NCBI RefSeq assembly: GCF_002863865.1
Contig: NZ_CP022684.1
Location: forward strand, 1,579,501 to 1,643,500
Length of the DNA stretch: 64,000 bases
Source of the DNA: Ketobacter alkanivorans
Lineage (GTDB): Bacteria > Pseudomonadota > Gammaproteobacteria > Pseudomonadales > Ketobacteraceae
Direction of reading: 5' to 3'
Below are positions 49,674 through 59,521 of the stretch, in pieces; within the stretch, counting starts at the first letter, position 1, and each line of letters begins with the position of its first letter. Made by a program: the position numbers and the translations under genes. The notes beneath the pieces are model-generated. The model was not told the DNA's origin. It did not search any database and saw only the letters and a list, made by a program, of their open reading frames with translations.

Positions 49674-50351
49674 ATGCCAGAATCAACTCTGCAAGCCAAA
49701 GCATCTCGCTTTAGGTGGCATTGGGTTATTATAATCGCTGCACTGACGACAGTGCTGTCTTACCATTTCCTATCCGGCGACTTCACCGACACACCAGCAG
49801 CTGATTCCTCTACATTAATAGCAGAACCAACAATGGGCGTGGTGGCATCGCCTGTAACATCCGAATTAGTGGCCAATACAACCATAGAAGTTGATGTGGA
49901 ATCTTACGTAGAGGCATGGCCTACAGAAACCGAAACAGACCTGGATCAAAGCCATGAAAGCGAAAACGAGGCTCGCCGCCAACAATTACAGTACCTACAA
50001 GAAGTTCTGCCCCACACGTTAATGATACCCACAGAGAAGACTGAAGCCGAAATCGATCAGATGATGGCAGAGTTGGAGCAACACCGAACCCTTCAGCAAA
50101 GAATCGACGACAACTCCGCCACACTGGACGAACGATTTGAATACGTCGAATTACATCGACGAAAACTGGAAGAAGAGAAAGAATTGATCCAACTGTGCGA
50201 AAACGAAGCCGCCAACTCGCTTGCCTCAGCAGCAGAGCAGAACGCGCAGCTATGCACCCACATGGCAGAATCAGCGACTGAGCGGTTGCGCATTATCGAA
50301 GATCTACTGCTGGAACTGGACGACATTCTGCTTGCCGCTGAACTTAACTAG
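49674..50351 (+). CDS. Membrane-anchored coiled-coil protein, unknown function
   Basis: 225 aa. A short cytoplasmic N-terminus, one membrane segment (about 15-32) and then a Thr/Ser/Glu-rich linker and a strongly acidic, Gln/Glu-rich helical region (about 80-220) likely to form a coiled coil. Two Cys (about 183 and 198) lie in the helix. No family was recognised. AGGAGGGAAAG precedes the ATG at ideal spacing. It converges on the ParA-like gene, with 15 nt between the ends. Confidence 0.7.
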   Translation: MPESTLQAKASRFRWHWVIIIAALTTVLSYHFLSGDFTDTPAADSSTLIAEPTMGVVASPVTSELVANTTIEVDVESYVEAWPTETETDLDQSHESENEARRQQLQYLQEVLPHTLMIPTEKTEAEIDQMMAELEQHRTLQQRIDDNSATLDERFEYVELHRRKLEEEKELIQLCENEAANSLASAAEQNAQLCTHMAESATERLRIIEDLLLELDDILLAAELN

Positions 50352-50366
50352 TTTGCGCCTCTACAA

Positions 50367-51086
50367 TCAGTAGGCCGGGGCCAATGTGTCATTGGCCTCA
50401 TACGTAAGAATGGTATCAATCTGCAGATAATTTTTATTCAACCAAGCCCGAACTCTATGCCGCTCAACAGTCGACATCAGATCCGTGTTATTGGCTGCAG
50501 CCCAAAAACTGGAATCGCTAAAATCGATTTTCTTAACCAAGGAGCTCTGCAGCTTGGATAACACCATCGTGTGAGCGCCCAACTCTTTAGCTTCCGCAAA
50601 TATCCCAGACCCATCTATTAAATCAAAATCCTCACCACGGCCATGATTTTCAACCACAACCAATTGCACCTGATCCGGGTTAAAGCTTTGCAAGGTTTTG
50701 CCCAACAATGTCAGCGAGTCCGCACCATCGTCCATAACGTGCCATACATAAACCCGAAAACCCAACTCACCCATCAGCGCCAGTATTTCGCTTTCATCTA
50801 TCCACTTATTCAAACTGGAAAACGTCTGAGCAGCCAGATCCACGATGATGTTTTGGTCCGGTTTCTGTTCTGCGGTTTCCACGATCCGATCCAGACTATC
50901 AAACGAATGGGTATTGATCGGCGATGCAAACTCCTGATAGAAACGAGAAAAGGTTCCGTGAGACTGATCAGAGTCAAAGCCTATAAACGGTTGTTGCTTG
51001 TCAATGAAATACTGAGCCAACAACCGAGCTGTAAATGACTTCCCCACACCGCCTTTTTCACCACCAACCAAATGCAAACTTGCCAT
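50367..51086 (-). CDS. Orphan ParA/MinD-type P-loop ATPase
   Basis: 239 aa. The deviant Walker A motif KGGVGKS near residues 11-17 (after ASLHLVGGE) and a Walker B-like IIVDLAAQT identify the MinD/ParA/CobQ superfamily. No ParB-like partner or centromere-like repeats are adjacent, so chromosome segregation is unlikely; related stand-alone proteins occur near plasmid transfer genes. The frame is open 57 codons upstream, but the ATG at 51086 has AGGAG 6-7 nt upstream and directly precedes the P-loop strand. The function is unknown. Confidence 0.8.
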   Translation of the reverse strand: MASLHLVGGEKGGVGKSFTARLLAQYFIDKQQPFIGFDSDQSHGTFSRFYQEFASPINTHSFDSLDRIVETAEQKPDQNIIVDLAAQTFSSLNKWIDESEILALMGELGFRVYVWHVMDDGADSLTLLGKTLQSFNPDQVQLVVVENHGRGEDFDLIDGSGIFAEAKELGAHTMVLSKLQSSLVKKIDFSDSSFWAAANNTDLMSTVERHRVRAWLNKNYLQIDTILTYEANDTLAPAY

Positions 51087-51302
51087 ACCCTGCTCCTGTA
51101 ACATCGCCATCAACGGTTCTACTACGCTTATAAGTATGGATGGTACTTTTATAATCAACAGGTTGGAAGCAATTACTAAAGAATCGTTACCCCATCTCGT
51201 TGACGCCCCCCCCGAAAATCTCATTCCCCGGAATCTGCCCATAATTGTCTCACCCATTAGAGTCGCGCCCTATCATTGCACACAGAATCAACAAAACTAT
51301 CC

Positions 51303-51332
51303 TTGTCACCCCTGAATCAGTATGACTACAAT
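51303..51332 (+). promoter_or_regulatory. Probable promoter of the AraC-type gene
   Basis: TTGTCA (51303-51308) and TACAAT (51327-51332) with an 18-nt spacer, 60 nt before the ATG. Confidence 0.55.
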
Positions 51333-51392
51333 CAGGCCTAATAATAATTCGAAAGCGTTAATAACCCTGTCAATAGGGGCTTACTGGGGATC

Positions 51393-52421
51393 ATGACACA
51401 AAGGACTGTATCGGCTTCGTGGCTCAAAAACCTATGTGATATGTTTGCAGCTGAAGGGGTCAACGTCGTTACGCTGCTGCAGGAGTGTGGCCTTACGGAG
51501 CAGGATCTTCTGGATAATGACGCTCGCCACCCCAGCGAATACGTTGGACACCTCTGGGATGCGGCCGTATTACAAACGGGCAACCGCCACCTTGGCTTAA
51601 AACGTGAGCTGTGCGATCGCTTCGGAGGATTACATCAAGTCGGGTTTGCCATGATGGCCAGCCCAACACTAATTGAAGCGTTGAAGATTTTGCACAACTA
51701 CCTGGCTGTGGTGTCTGAGGACGTGAGCCTCACCTTGGAACCGTCAGAAGAGGGATACTGGCTCAAACTATCCCTCGCCAAACATCATGACGCGTTTCGA
51801 ACCCGCATCGAATTCAGCTTTCTGACCACGCTGATGCTGTGTACCTGGATCACCCGAAAAAATATCACCCCCATTTCTCAGCAGTGGACTTTCACCGCCC
51901 CTCTGGATATTCAGCCTTACATGAGTGCATTTGGGTGTGAACAGCAGTTTGACCAAGCAGAAAACCGGATACTACTGGCAGGCGATGTACTGCAGGCTGA
52001 ACTGCCCACCGAAAGCGCGGCAGTTTGCGAATTACACCAAAACATTCTGCGGGAGCAGATGGCTCGGCTGGGCTTCGCCTCAATCCATTATCGTGTTTAC
52101 ACTGAGATTCTGCGTAGCCTGCGCCACGGAGAGCCGCGCCTTAGCGACATAGCATCTTCCATGCACGTATCCGACCGCACACTGCAGCGCAAACTCAAAC
52201 AAGAAGACCTTACTTATCAAGACGTATTAGACCAAACCCGCCGAGAATTAGCAGAGCAATACCTCGCCAACTCCGCTATCAGCATGATGGAAGTATCACA
52301 ACAACTAGGGTTTGTGGATTTAAGCAATTTCTACAGGGCGGCTAAACGTTGGTTTGGTATTCCTCCCGGCCAATATCGCAATCAGCTCGAAGCCGAGCGC
52401 ACACTTCACTTATCCAAGTAG
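51393..52421 (+). CDS. AraC-family transcriptional regulator
   Basis: 342 aa. An N-terminal arabinose_bd-type domain (about 20-205) and a C-terminal AraC double helix-turn-helix (about 235-330) with PRLSDIASSMHVSDRTLQRKLKQEDLTYQ-like spacing and VSQQLGFVDLSNFYRAAKRWFGIPP. This is the OruR/ArgR-like subgroup that often controls lipid or amino-acid catabolism; the target is not known. The neighbours are an orphan ATPase and an exported protein of unknown function, the latter convergent with it, so the regulon may lie elsewhere. Confidence 0.9.
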   Translation: MTQRTVSASWLKNLCDMFAAEGVNVVTLLQECGLTEQDLLDNDARHPSEYVGHLWDAAVLQTGNRHLGLKRELCDRFGGLHQVGFAMMASPTLIEALKILHNYLAVVSEDVSLTLEPSEEGYWLKLSLAKHHDAFRTRIEFSFLTTLMLCTWITRKNITPISQQWTFTAPLDIQPYMSAFGCEQQFDQAENRILLAGDVLQAELPTESAAVCELHQNILREQMARLGFASIHYRVYTEILRSLRHGEPRLSDIASSMHVSDRTLQRKLKQEDLTYQDVLDQTRRELAEQYLANSAISMMEVSQQLGFVDLSNFYRAAKRWFGIPPGQYRNQLEAERTLHLSK

Positions 52422-52451
52422 CAGCGCTGGTCACACAATGGCGATCTGCAT

Positions 52452-53744
52452 TTAGAACGCAAAACGCAGCGGGCGAACTTCTATTTCAGGCAAACTGCGG
52501 GCCTCGACGGCAAACAGCCGGGGATCACCCTCAAAGCCGTTACTCATTAACAAGCTCACCACCACACCGACAAACCCGCTTTTAGGGAACTCCTCAATCA
52601 CATAACCCGTGTTAGGTAGCTGCCCCGGATACAGCTCGTTCGGGCGCTCTCGATGCAAGTCATCCTCTAACAGCAACGTCAATTTTGAGTCAAATCCTCC
52701 CAGATAATCCACATAAGACAAAAAGTCCAAATAGCGCTTAGTGCTCACCCATATCCAATTACTGTGTGGATCCAACCCTGCATCAATCAAACCTTGTTCG
52801 GCCTCATCAATCCTGCCATCGACCAAGCCGGTCAATTCAGGGTTGCCGGAGGATCGAATCGTTGCACCCAGTAATCCATTAGCATCAATGGACATTGTAA
52901 TCGTGGGATCTACCACAAAACTGCGCCTGAATTCAGGAATCACACCCCGAACATCATAGATTAAGGACTGCGGCGCATGATGAATTTGTACACTAAGGTT
53001 TAAAATGGGTACCGACATAAACATGACATTAAATTCAAGCTGCGTAGTGGTTCTGATTGGCCCAATCAGCTCGCCTTTTGGTAATGCCACCAGGTCATTG
53101 CTATTTAATTCGACTTCTGCCAAAGACGTTAGTACACCGCCACGCAGGATCAACCGCAAGGAATCAAGTGGGCGATCCCCGACATAACTGCCGTAGCTAA
53201 AATCAACCCACTCTAGATGATTGTCTCGATTGTAGCGAATGCTATAGAAATCGGTCTCGACCAGGCCTTCTTCAGCGCTATAACGCACATATTGCTCATC
53301 GGATCGCAAGCGTGAATTACGCACCAGGTACACATATCGCACATGACCTTCACTGTCACGGGTAAGGATCTCGGCCAGCAAACTGCCATCATGGGGCACG
53401 CCATTCGTGTATCGCTCCCCTGCGTCCTTGAACAGAAACAGGATCTTATCTGTTACATCCAAGCGTTCTGGCGTGCCCGCCATCGGCACATCCCAGCCAT
53501 CAAAATACACCGCGCCGCCAATATTGTACTGATCGATTTGGAAGGGAATCGGCTCCATAGAGCCGTCAATCATAGCTGCCATGGATAATTCAGCCACAGG
53601 CAGCCCTATTGCGCCCTTAACATCCCCGCCATCCAGCGCGATTATTTTAAATGCATCAATCTGCTTTAAGGGTGGCGTAAGGGCAAAACAGTTCGCAGCC
53701 AAAAGGCCACTGAGCACCCACAACAACGGTTTCATGAGCTTCAC
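52452..53744 (-). CDS. Exported protein of unknown function
   Basis: 430 aa with a signal peptide (about 1-22, ending NCFA). The mature protein is beta-rich, without Cys or a known catalytic motif; an Asp-rich DGRIDEAEQGLIDAGLD segment (about 305-322) may be a loop. I recognise no family. The start is GTG at 53744, with GAGG 7 nt upstream, and gives the signal peptide. It is convergent with the AraC gene (30 nt apart), and its 5' side faces the 246-aa membrane-protein gene. Confidence 0.7.
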   Translation of the reverse strand: MKLMKPLLWVLSGLLAANCFALTPPLKQIDAFKIIALDGGDVKGAIGLPVAELSMAAMIDGSMEPIPFQIDQYNIGGAVYFDGWDVPMAGTPERLDVTDKILFLFKDAGERYTNGVPHDGSLLAEILTRDSEGHVRYVYLVRNSRLRSDEQYVRYSAEEGLVETDFYSIRYNRDNHLEWVDFSYGSYVGDRPLDSLRLILRGGVLTSLAEVELNSNDLVALPKGELIGPIRTTTQLEFNVMFMSVPILNLSVQIHHAPQSLIYDVRGVIPEFRRSFVVDPTITMSIDANGLLGATIRSSGNPELTGLVDGRIDEAEQGLIDAGLDPHSNWIWVSTKRYLDFLSYVDYLGGFDSKLTLLLEDDLHRERPNELYPGQLPNTGYVIEEFPKSGFVGVVVSLLMSNGFEGDPRLFAVEARSLPEIEVRPLRFAF

Positions 53745-54058
53745 AGCATCACCTCAAGTATATATATTTTTGTTATTTATTTATGGTAGCGAGGTAATGC
53801 CAGAGTAAAAGCGGCAAGAAAATCTAAAATATGGCGGTTGTGTGAATCTTTTAGCCAATCCAGCTATGCAGCGATAGTAAGCGATTGAGCGAAATTGCAC
53901 CCCTAAGCTGGCTGTAAGGGTATATTTTTCAGAGCAGCTATATTATAACAACCCAACAATTCGATGACCGACTATAATGTAGCGATCACGCATTGTGTTT
54001 GACTTCTTCATTCTATATTCAGATTCGGGCAGCGCTTGACCATACAGGGAGTATATCC
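53745..54058. other. Divergent intergenic region
   Basis: AT-rich, no gene supported. It must hold promoters for the exported-protein gene (minus) and the membrane-protein gene (plus). TATAAT at 53973-53978 is a candidate plus-strand -10 box, but without a good -35; TTGACT at 54000-54005 lacks a -10 at the right distance. The ATG at 54059 follows AGGGAG. Confidence 0.35.
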
Positions 54059-54799
54059 ATGAGCAACAACTATTCCGCACCCAGTGCAACGCTAGTGAAC
54101 AGCAACGACTCAGGGCAAACCGTACAGGACGCAATAGAAGGCAATTATTCTGTAGAGCTGGCAGACATCCTGTCTGAAGCCTGGCAAAAAACCAAAGGGA
54201 TTAAGCGCTATATTCTGGGTGCTGGTGCCACTATGTACGCCATCGTATTTGTGGTTATCTTCGCGGTTACCATGCTTACTATAATGGTATCAGGAGCCGA
54301 CCCGGAATCAGCAGGCCCGGCAGCAATACTGATACAATTCATCATCCAGATTGCTATGATGGCTATTATTCTGCCGTTCTCTGCCGGCATTTTTGTTATG
54401 TGCATGAAGCAGGTTCAGGGCGAGCAACCTGCATTCAGTGATGCTTTCTCCTGTTTTGGGAAAACAGGCACGCTACTGTTAACCATGATACTTATGTACA
54501 TCATGATATTTATCGGATTCCTTCTGTTTATCATCCCTGGCATATATCTGAGCATTGCCTATGTCATGGCTATCCCGCTGATAGTGGATAAGGACATGGG
54601 CCCCTGGGAAGCATTAGAGGCCTCCCGCAAAGCAATTACAAAACACTGGTTTTCGATGTTTGTGTTTTTAATTGTGCTCTCGCTGATCATGTTCGTCAGT
54701 ATGCTGCCCCTGTTTATCGGAATGATTTGGAGCATCCCGATGATGTCAGTGGCCATGGCAGTGCTGTATCGTGAGATTTTTGGTATCAGTAGTTATTAG
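54059..54799 (+). CDS. Multi-pass membrane protein, unknown function
   Basis: 246 aa. A soluble N-terminus (about 1-55) precedes five to six membrane segments (about 60-85, 95-120, 143-170, 195-215 and 220-240). The layout and the motif IPGIYLSIAYVMAIPLIVDKDMGPWEALEASRKA resemble the YciC/DUF975-like and glycerophosphoryl-diesterase-type membrane domain families found in many bacteria; the function is not known. Alone, with its own terminator downstream. Confidence 0.75.
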   Translation: MSNNYSAPSATLVNSNDSGQTVQDAIEGNYSVELADILSEAWQKTKGIKRYILGAGATMYAIVFVVIFAVTMLTIMVSGADPESAGPAAILIQFIIQIAMMAIILPFSAGIFVMCMKQVQGEQPAFSDAFSCFGKTGTLLLTMILMYIMIFIGFLLFIIPGIYLSIAYVMAIPLIVDKDMGPWEALEASRKAITKHWFSMFVFLIVLSLIMFVSMLPLFIGMIWSIPMMSVAMAVLYREIFGISSY

Positions 54800-54828
54800 T
54801 TTGATTTAAGGCATTGTCAAAAACAGTC

Positions 54829-54857
54829 AAGGGGTGATCATTCGATCACCCCTTTTT
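54829..54857 (+). terminator. Bidirectional intrinsic terminator
   Basis: AAGGGGTGATC pairs with GATCACCCCTT around a 4-nt loop, followed by TTT on the plus strand. It lies between the membrane-protein gene and the convergent dihydroorotate-dehydrogenase-like gene, whose stop codon overlaps the T run. Confidence 0.88.
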
Positions 54858-55869
54858 AATAATGAACACCACTTTTTGGAGTATAACTATCTAACACATC
54901 CAAATAGTTGGCTCGTTCATAGCCATTGGGATTGACAGCATTCTGGTAGCTCAAACTACCTTTCAACTGCTGTATAGATTCGTATTCCTTCTCCTCCATC
55001 CATTGTGTCATGTCGCTTATAATGTGATGAATGGCATGTTCACCTTGTTGCAGCAGCACAGAGCACAGATGCACCACATCGCCACCTGCCAGCAATGCTT
55101 TCATCACATCCTCATAACGGTGAAAGCCACCCGTGGCAGCCAGGGTCATCCTGACTTGCGGACGTAACATTGCCAACCAACGTATACGCAGCAACGATTC
55201 GTTAGAGTCAGAAAGACTCAGTTGTGGGTTTATCTGCAAAGTTTCAAGATCGATATCAGGTTGATAAAACCGGTTAAACAGCGACACCCCTCTAACGCCT
55301 GCACTTTCAAGTTGTGAAACAAAATGGCCAAGGCCTGTCACCTGATTTGATAATTTAACAACGCAAGGCACTTTAATTGCTTCCACCATACGCCTAACAA
55401 TGCTCAGATAAGCGTGCTCGATACTATCACTGCTATCATGTCGATCTGCGTTAATTCCATATAAATTCAGCTCAATAGCATCACACCCGGCAGACTCAAG
55501 ATCTTTAGCATGCTCAATCCAGCCACTATCGGAAACTCCATTCAGGCTGGCAATCACAGGAATAGACAAAGAAGACTTGAAACGGCTTATATTCTCCAGC
55601 GCTTGATCCAACTTAGATGCATACTGATGTGATACCGGCAGAAAGCTATCGGCCTCATGGTGACCAATATCCTGCATGTCCATAAAGCGGTGCATGTGTT
55701 CTTGCTCATAAATCAGCTCCTCCTCAAAAAGTGAGGGTAAAATCAAAGCCGACGCGCCTGCATCTTCCAGACGACGCGCACTATCCAGATTGCGGGTTAA
55801 GGGGCTGGATGATGGCACCAACGGATTTTTTAACGTCAAACCACAATACGATGTCGTCAGATCCATCAT
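54856..55869 (-). CDS. Dihydroorotate dehydrogenase-like flavoprotein linked to PFOR
   Basis: 337 aa FMN-binding TIM barrel. Family segments visible: GLTLKNPLVPSSSPLTRN, IPVIASLNG, DAIELNLYG, VVKLSNQVTG and AATGGFHRYEDVMKALLAG. Its start overlaps the nifJ stop by 1 nt (TAATG), so it is translationally coupled to it. Such genes next to nifJ occur in many bacteria and are annotated as dihydroorotate dehydrogenase-like; they are distinct from the pyrimidine enzyme PyrD, and their substrate is not established. Confidence 0.9.
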   Translation of the reverse strand: MMDLTTSYCGLTLKNPLVPSSSPLTRNLDSARRLEDAGASALILPSLFEEELIYEQEHMHRFMDMQDIGHHEADSFLPVSHQYASKLDQALENISRFKSSLSIPVIASLNGVSDSGWIEHAKDLESAGCDAIELNLYGINADRHDSSDSIEHAYLSIVRRMVEAIKVPCVVKLSNQVTGLGHFVSQLESAGVRGVSLFNRFYQPDIDLETLQINPQLSLSDSNESLLRIRWLAMLRPQVRMTLAATGGFHRYEDVMKALLAGGDVVHLCSVLLQQGEHAIHHIISDMTQWMEEKEYESIQQLKGSLSYQNAVNPNGYERANYLDVLDSYTPKSGVHY

Positions 55870-58800
55870 TATTTTTGCTCCTTATTCCAATCAAGCGATG
55901 CGAGCTGTTGATACCGTTCAAAGCGCGTTTTGACTTCCTGACGCGCCTGGTTCAATAACGCATCCGCACGGTCAGGGCTGGTATTCCAAAGCATATTGAA
56001 ACGGGTTTCACTTTTAACAAAATCTGCGTAATCGATTGAAGCTGGCTTTGAATCCAGCTTCAGCGGATTAACACCTTGTTCTGCCCTGCGCGGATCAAAT
56101 CTGAATAGAGGCCAGTGGCCGGAATCCACCGCCAGATTCTGCTGCCGGTGATTATGGCTCATATCCACTCCATGAGCGATGCATGGCGCATAAGCTATGA
56201 TGAGCGAAGGCCCGGGATAGGATTCTGCTTCAAGAAATGTATGTAGTGTATGTACATCTTTTGCACCATAGGCCACATGGGCAACGTACACGTTCTCATA
56301 AATCATCGCTATCCTGGCCAAATCTTTTTTAGCTGTGGCCTTACCACTGGCGGAAAACTTAGCAACCGCTCCGCGCGGCGTAGCTTTCGAAGTCTGACCA
56401 CCGGTATTGGAATACACCTCTGTATCCAGTACCAGGATATTTACATCCCGGCCCGAAGCCAACACATGATCCAAGCCACCGAATCCAATATCATATGCCC
56501 AGCCATCTCCCCCTATAATCCAGACACTTTTCTTTACCAAGGCATCCAGAACCGACTCTAATTGACGAGCTGAAGGCTCATCGATTCGTGCTATCTGAGC
56601 ACGTAACTGCTCGACACGTTCCCGTTGTTCATAAATGTCCGCTTCGCTTTCCTGCTTGCATGCCAAGATGCCACTCACTAAAGCTGGATCTAAACGCCCT
56701 TTCAAATTCAGCATGCAATCTTCAGCAATCAAACGCTGCTGATCATAACCTGCCCGAATCCCCAAGCCAAACTCTGCGTTATCTTCAAACAATGAGTTAT
56801 TCCATGCCGGCCCTCTACCTTCTGCGTTTTTCGTCCACGGTGTTGTAGGCAAATTCCCCCCGTAAATAGAAGAGCACCCTGTGGCATTGGCCACCAGCAT
56901 CCGATCACCAAACAGTTGGCTGGCCAACTTTATGTACGGCGTTTCACCACAGCCTGAGCATGCACCTGAAAACTCGAACAGTGTATCCAACAGCATAGAG
57001 CCCTTCATTGTGGACTCTTTTACCTCTGTTCGATCGATATTAGGTAACGAGAGAAAGTACTCCCAATTGAGCTTCTCTTGCTCTTTCAAAGGCCCTATCG
57101 GTGCCATATTGAGCGCTTTATGGCTTGCGTTACTCTTGTCACGAATTGGACAAATGTCCACACACAACGAACAACCAGTGCAATCCTCTGGTGCGACCTG
57201 ATAACTGATATGAGTGCTTGCCTCATAATCCTTACCCAGAATCTGAACGTGCTTAAATGCCTCTGGAGCAGCTTTAAGCGCGCTTGCTGGAAACGCTTTG
57301 CTTCGGATCACTCCATGTGGACATACGAACGCACATTTACCACAGTGAGTACAGATTGACTCGTCCCACACCGGGATCTCCAAACCGATGTTACGTTTCT
57401 CTATTCTCGCCGTTCCTGTGGGATAGGTACCATCTACAGGCAACAGGCTAACGGGGATCAGATCACCCCGCCCGGCAATGATCTCTGCAGTCACATTTCT
57501 CAAAAAAGGATTGCTCTCCTGCGCACCAACCTCATGAAGCTCAATCAGAGAGCAGATCTCCTTGGGCACAATGACTTCTTGGATGGCTGCCAACGTATTA
57601 TCAATGGCTTCAAAATTACGTTGCGTAATATGCCGTCCTTTGCGGCCATAGGTTTTTTCTACTGACGCTTTGATCTGTGCAATAGCATCTTCTTTTGGAA
57701 GCACTCCGGATATTGCAAAAAAGCAGGTTTGCATCACTGTATTGATCCTACGCCCCATACCGCTTTCCTGTGCCACAGCATAGGCATCAATGACATAGAA
57801 CCTGATTTTCTTTTCAATAATGTTCTTCTGGGCTGAGCGTGGCAAAGACGCCCATACTTGCTGCTCTGACAATGCACTATTTAAAACAAACACTGCATTC
57901 ATAGCAGCTTTCTTTAGCATGTCATACTTCTCAAGAAACACAGTTTGGTGACAACCAATATACTGCGCACTATTATCTGCAATCAGATAGGCTGAACGAA
58001 TCGGCTGTTTACCAAACCGTAGGTGAGAAACGGTAACAGCGCCCGATTTTTTTGAGTCATAGACAAAGTATCCCTGAGCATGCAGGTCTGTACACTCGCC
58101 AATGATTTTGATGCTGTTCTTGTTAGCGCTGACAGTACCATCTGAGCCTAAGCCGTAAAACAAACATTCTATTGTATCTTGGTTAGCATTAACCCCTTTG
58201 CCCTCATCCCAAGGCAAACTATGATGACCAACGTCGTCATTGATGCCAACCGTGAACTGATTTTTAGGCTTGGCATTTTTTAAATTGTCAAATATCGAGC
58301 ACACCATCCCTGGAGTAAACTCTTTAGAAGATAGACCAAATCGCCCGCCGACTATTTTAGGCATTGCGGCAAAAGGAAGTCTGTCATCGCATAATGCCTC
58401 CATGACTGCTGCGGCCACATCCTTGTACAATGGCTCACCCTCTGCTCCCGGCTCCTTGGTACGATCCAGTACAGCTATTGCTTTGGTTGTTATGGGTAAC
58501 GCGGCCATTAAAGCCTCGCCATTAAAAGGCCGATACAAGCGCGGCTTAAGCACACCCACTTTTTCGCCGCCAGATGCCAGGTTGATCACGGTTTCGGCCA
58601 CCGTTTCCGCCCCTGACCCCATGACGATAATCACCCTTTCAGCATCAGCAGCTCCCTCGTAATCAAACAACTGATATTGACGCCCAGTTAAATCCGCGAA
58701 CTCGTTCATTGCCTGCTGCATTATCTGAGGGAACGCATCATAGTATGGGTTCACGGTTTCGCGAGCTTGAAAGAATACATCCGGGTTCTGCGATGTACCT

Positions 58801-59456
58801 CGAATTACCGGATGATCTGGGGAAAGTGCCCGCTTGCGATGCTGCTGGATTGCATCTCGATCTATCATCGCGTCAATTACTTCGTCACCAATCAAATCTA
58901 TTTTGGCCACCTCATGGGAAGTGCGGAACCCATCAAAAAAATGCAACACCGGGATGCGACTACGCAAAGATACGGCCTGGGTGATCAACGCCATATCATG
59001 GGCTTCCTGCACCGAATTCGACGCGACAATGGCAAACCCTGTACCGCGCGCCGACATTACATCACTGTGATCAGCGAATATGGATAGTGCCTGCGCCGCG
59101 ATCGAACGCGCGGCAATATGAAACACAGCCGGGGTCAATTCGCCCGCAATCTTGTACATATTAGGCAGCATTAACAGCAAGCCCTGGGATGCAGTAAACG
59201 TTGTGGCTAATGTCCCCGCTTGCAAGGCGCCATGTATTGCCCCTGCGGCCCCTGCTTCACTTTGCATTTCAATGATTTGCGGAACACTCCCAAATATATT
59301 GGGTTTTCCCTGGGCAGACCACGCATCAGCATGCTCACCCATTGCCGAAGCTGGTGTAATAGGATAAATCGCTATGACTTCGTTTGTTTTGTGAGCAATA
59401 TAAGCAACCGCTTCGTTACCATCAATCGTCACCTTCTGCGCAGATTCCTGGGGCAT
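55869..59456 (-). CDS. nifJ: Pyruvate:ferredoxin (flavodoxin) oxidoreductase
   Basis: Oxidatively decarboxylates pyruvate to acetyl-CoA, reducing ferredoxin or flavodoxin. 1195 aa single-chain form. In order: pyruvate-binding domain I (YPITPASAMGEHAD), domain II, gamma-type domain III, a 2[4Fe-4S] domain with CTHCGKC-x3-C (about 702-712) and CTGCSLC-x3-C (about 759-769), then the TPP domain with CSGCGE (about 833) and GGDGWAYDIG. The ATG at 59456 follows GAGAGG and gives the family N-terminus. This is an oxygen-sensitive enzyme in a presumed aerobe; an FNR-like box lies upstream. Confidence 0.97.
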   Translation of the reverse strand: MPQESAQKVTIDGNEAVAYIAHKTNEVIAIYPITPASAMGEHADAWSAQGKPNIFGSVPQIIEMQSEAGAAGAIHGALQAGTLATTFTASQGLLLMLPNMYKIAGELTPAVFHIAARSIAAQALSIFADHSDVMSARGTGFAIVASNSVQEAHDMALITQAVSLRSRIPVLHFFDGFRTSHEVAKIDLIGDEVIDAMIDRDAIQQHRKRALSPDHPVIRGTSQNPDVFFQARETVNPYYDAFPQIMQQAMNEFADLTGRQYQLFDYEGAADAERVIIVMGSGAETVAETVINLASGGEKVGVLKPRLYRPFNGEALMAALPITTKAIAVLDRTKEPGAEGEPLYKDVAAAVMEALCDDRLPFAAMPKIVGGRFGLSSKEFTPGMVCSIFDNLKNAKPKNQFTVGINDDVGHHSLPWDEGKGVNANQDTIECLFYGLGSDGTVSANKNSIKIIGECTDLHAQGYFVYDSKKSGAVTVSHLRFGKQPIRSAYLIADNSAQYIGCHQTVFLEKYDMLKKAAMNAVFVLNSALSEQQVWASLPRSAQKNIIEKKIRFYVIDAYAVAQESGMGRRINTVMQTCFFAISGVLPKEDAIAQIKASVEKTYGRKGRHITQRNFEAIDNTLAAIQEVIVPKEICSLIELHEVGAQESNPFLRNVTAEIIAGRGDLIPVSLLPVDGTYPTGTARIEKRNIGLEIPVWDESICTHCGKCAFVCPHGVIRSKAFPASALKAAPEAFKHVQILGKDYEASTHISYQVAPEDCTGCSLCVDICPIRDKSNASHKALNMAPIGPLKEQEKLNWEYFLSLPNIDRTEVKESTMKGSMLLDTLFEFSGACSGCGETPYIKLASQLFGDRMLVANATGCSSIYGGNLPTTPWTKNAEGRGPAWNNSLFEDNAEFGLGIRAGYDQQRLIAEDCMLNLKGRLDPALVSGILACKQESEADIYEQRERVEQLRAQIARIDEPSARQLESVLDALVKKSVWIIGGDGWAYDIGFGGLDHVLASGRDVNILVLDTEVYSNTGGQTSKATPRGAVAKFSASGKATAKKDLARIAMIYENVYVAHVAYGAKDVHTLHTFLEAESYPGPSLIIAYAPCIAHGVDMSHNHRQQNLAVDSGHWPLFRFDPRRAEQGVNPLKLDSKPASIDYADFVKSETRFNMLWNTSPDRADALLNQARQEVKTRFERYQQLASLDWNKEQK

Positions 59457-59521
59457 TGCCACCTCTCCAATGTTCCTTGATAGAACTCTCACCACTTTTG
59501 CATGGAGCCTACAAAACGGAA

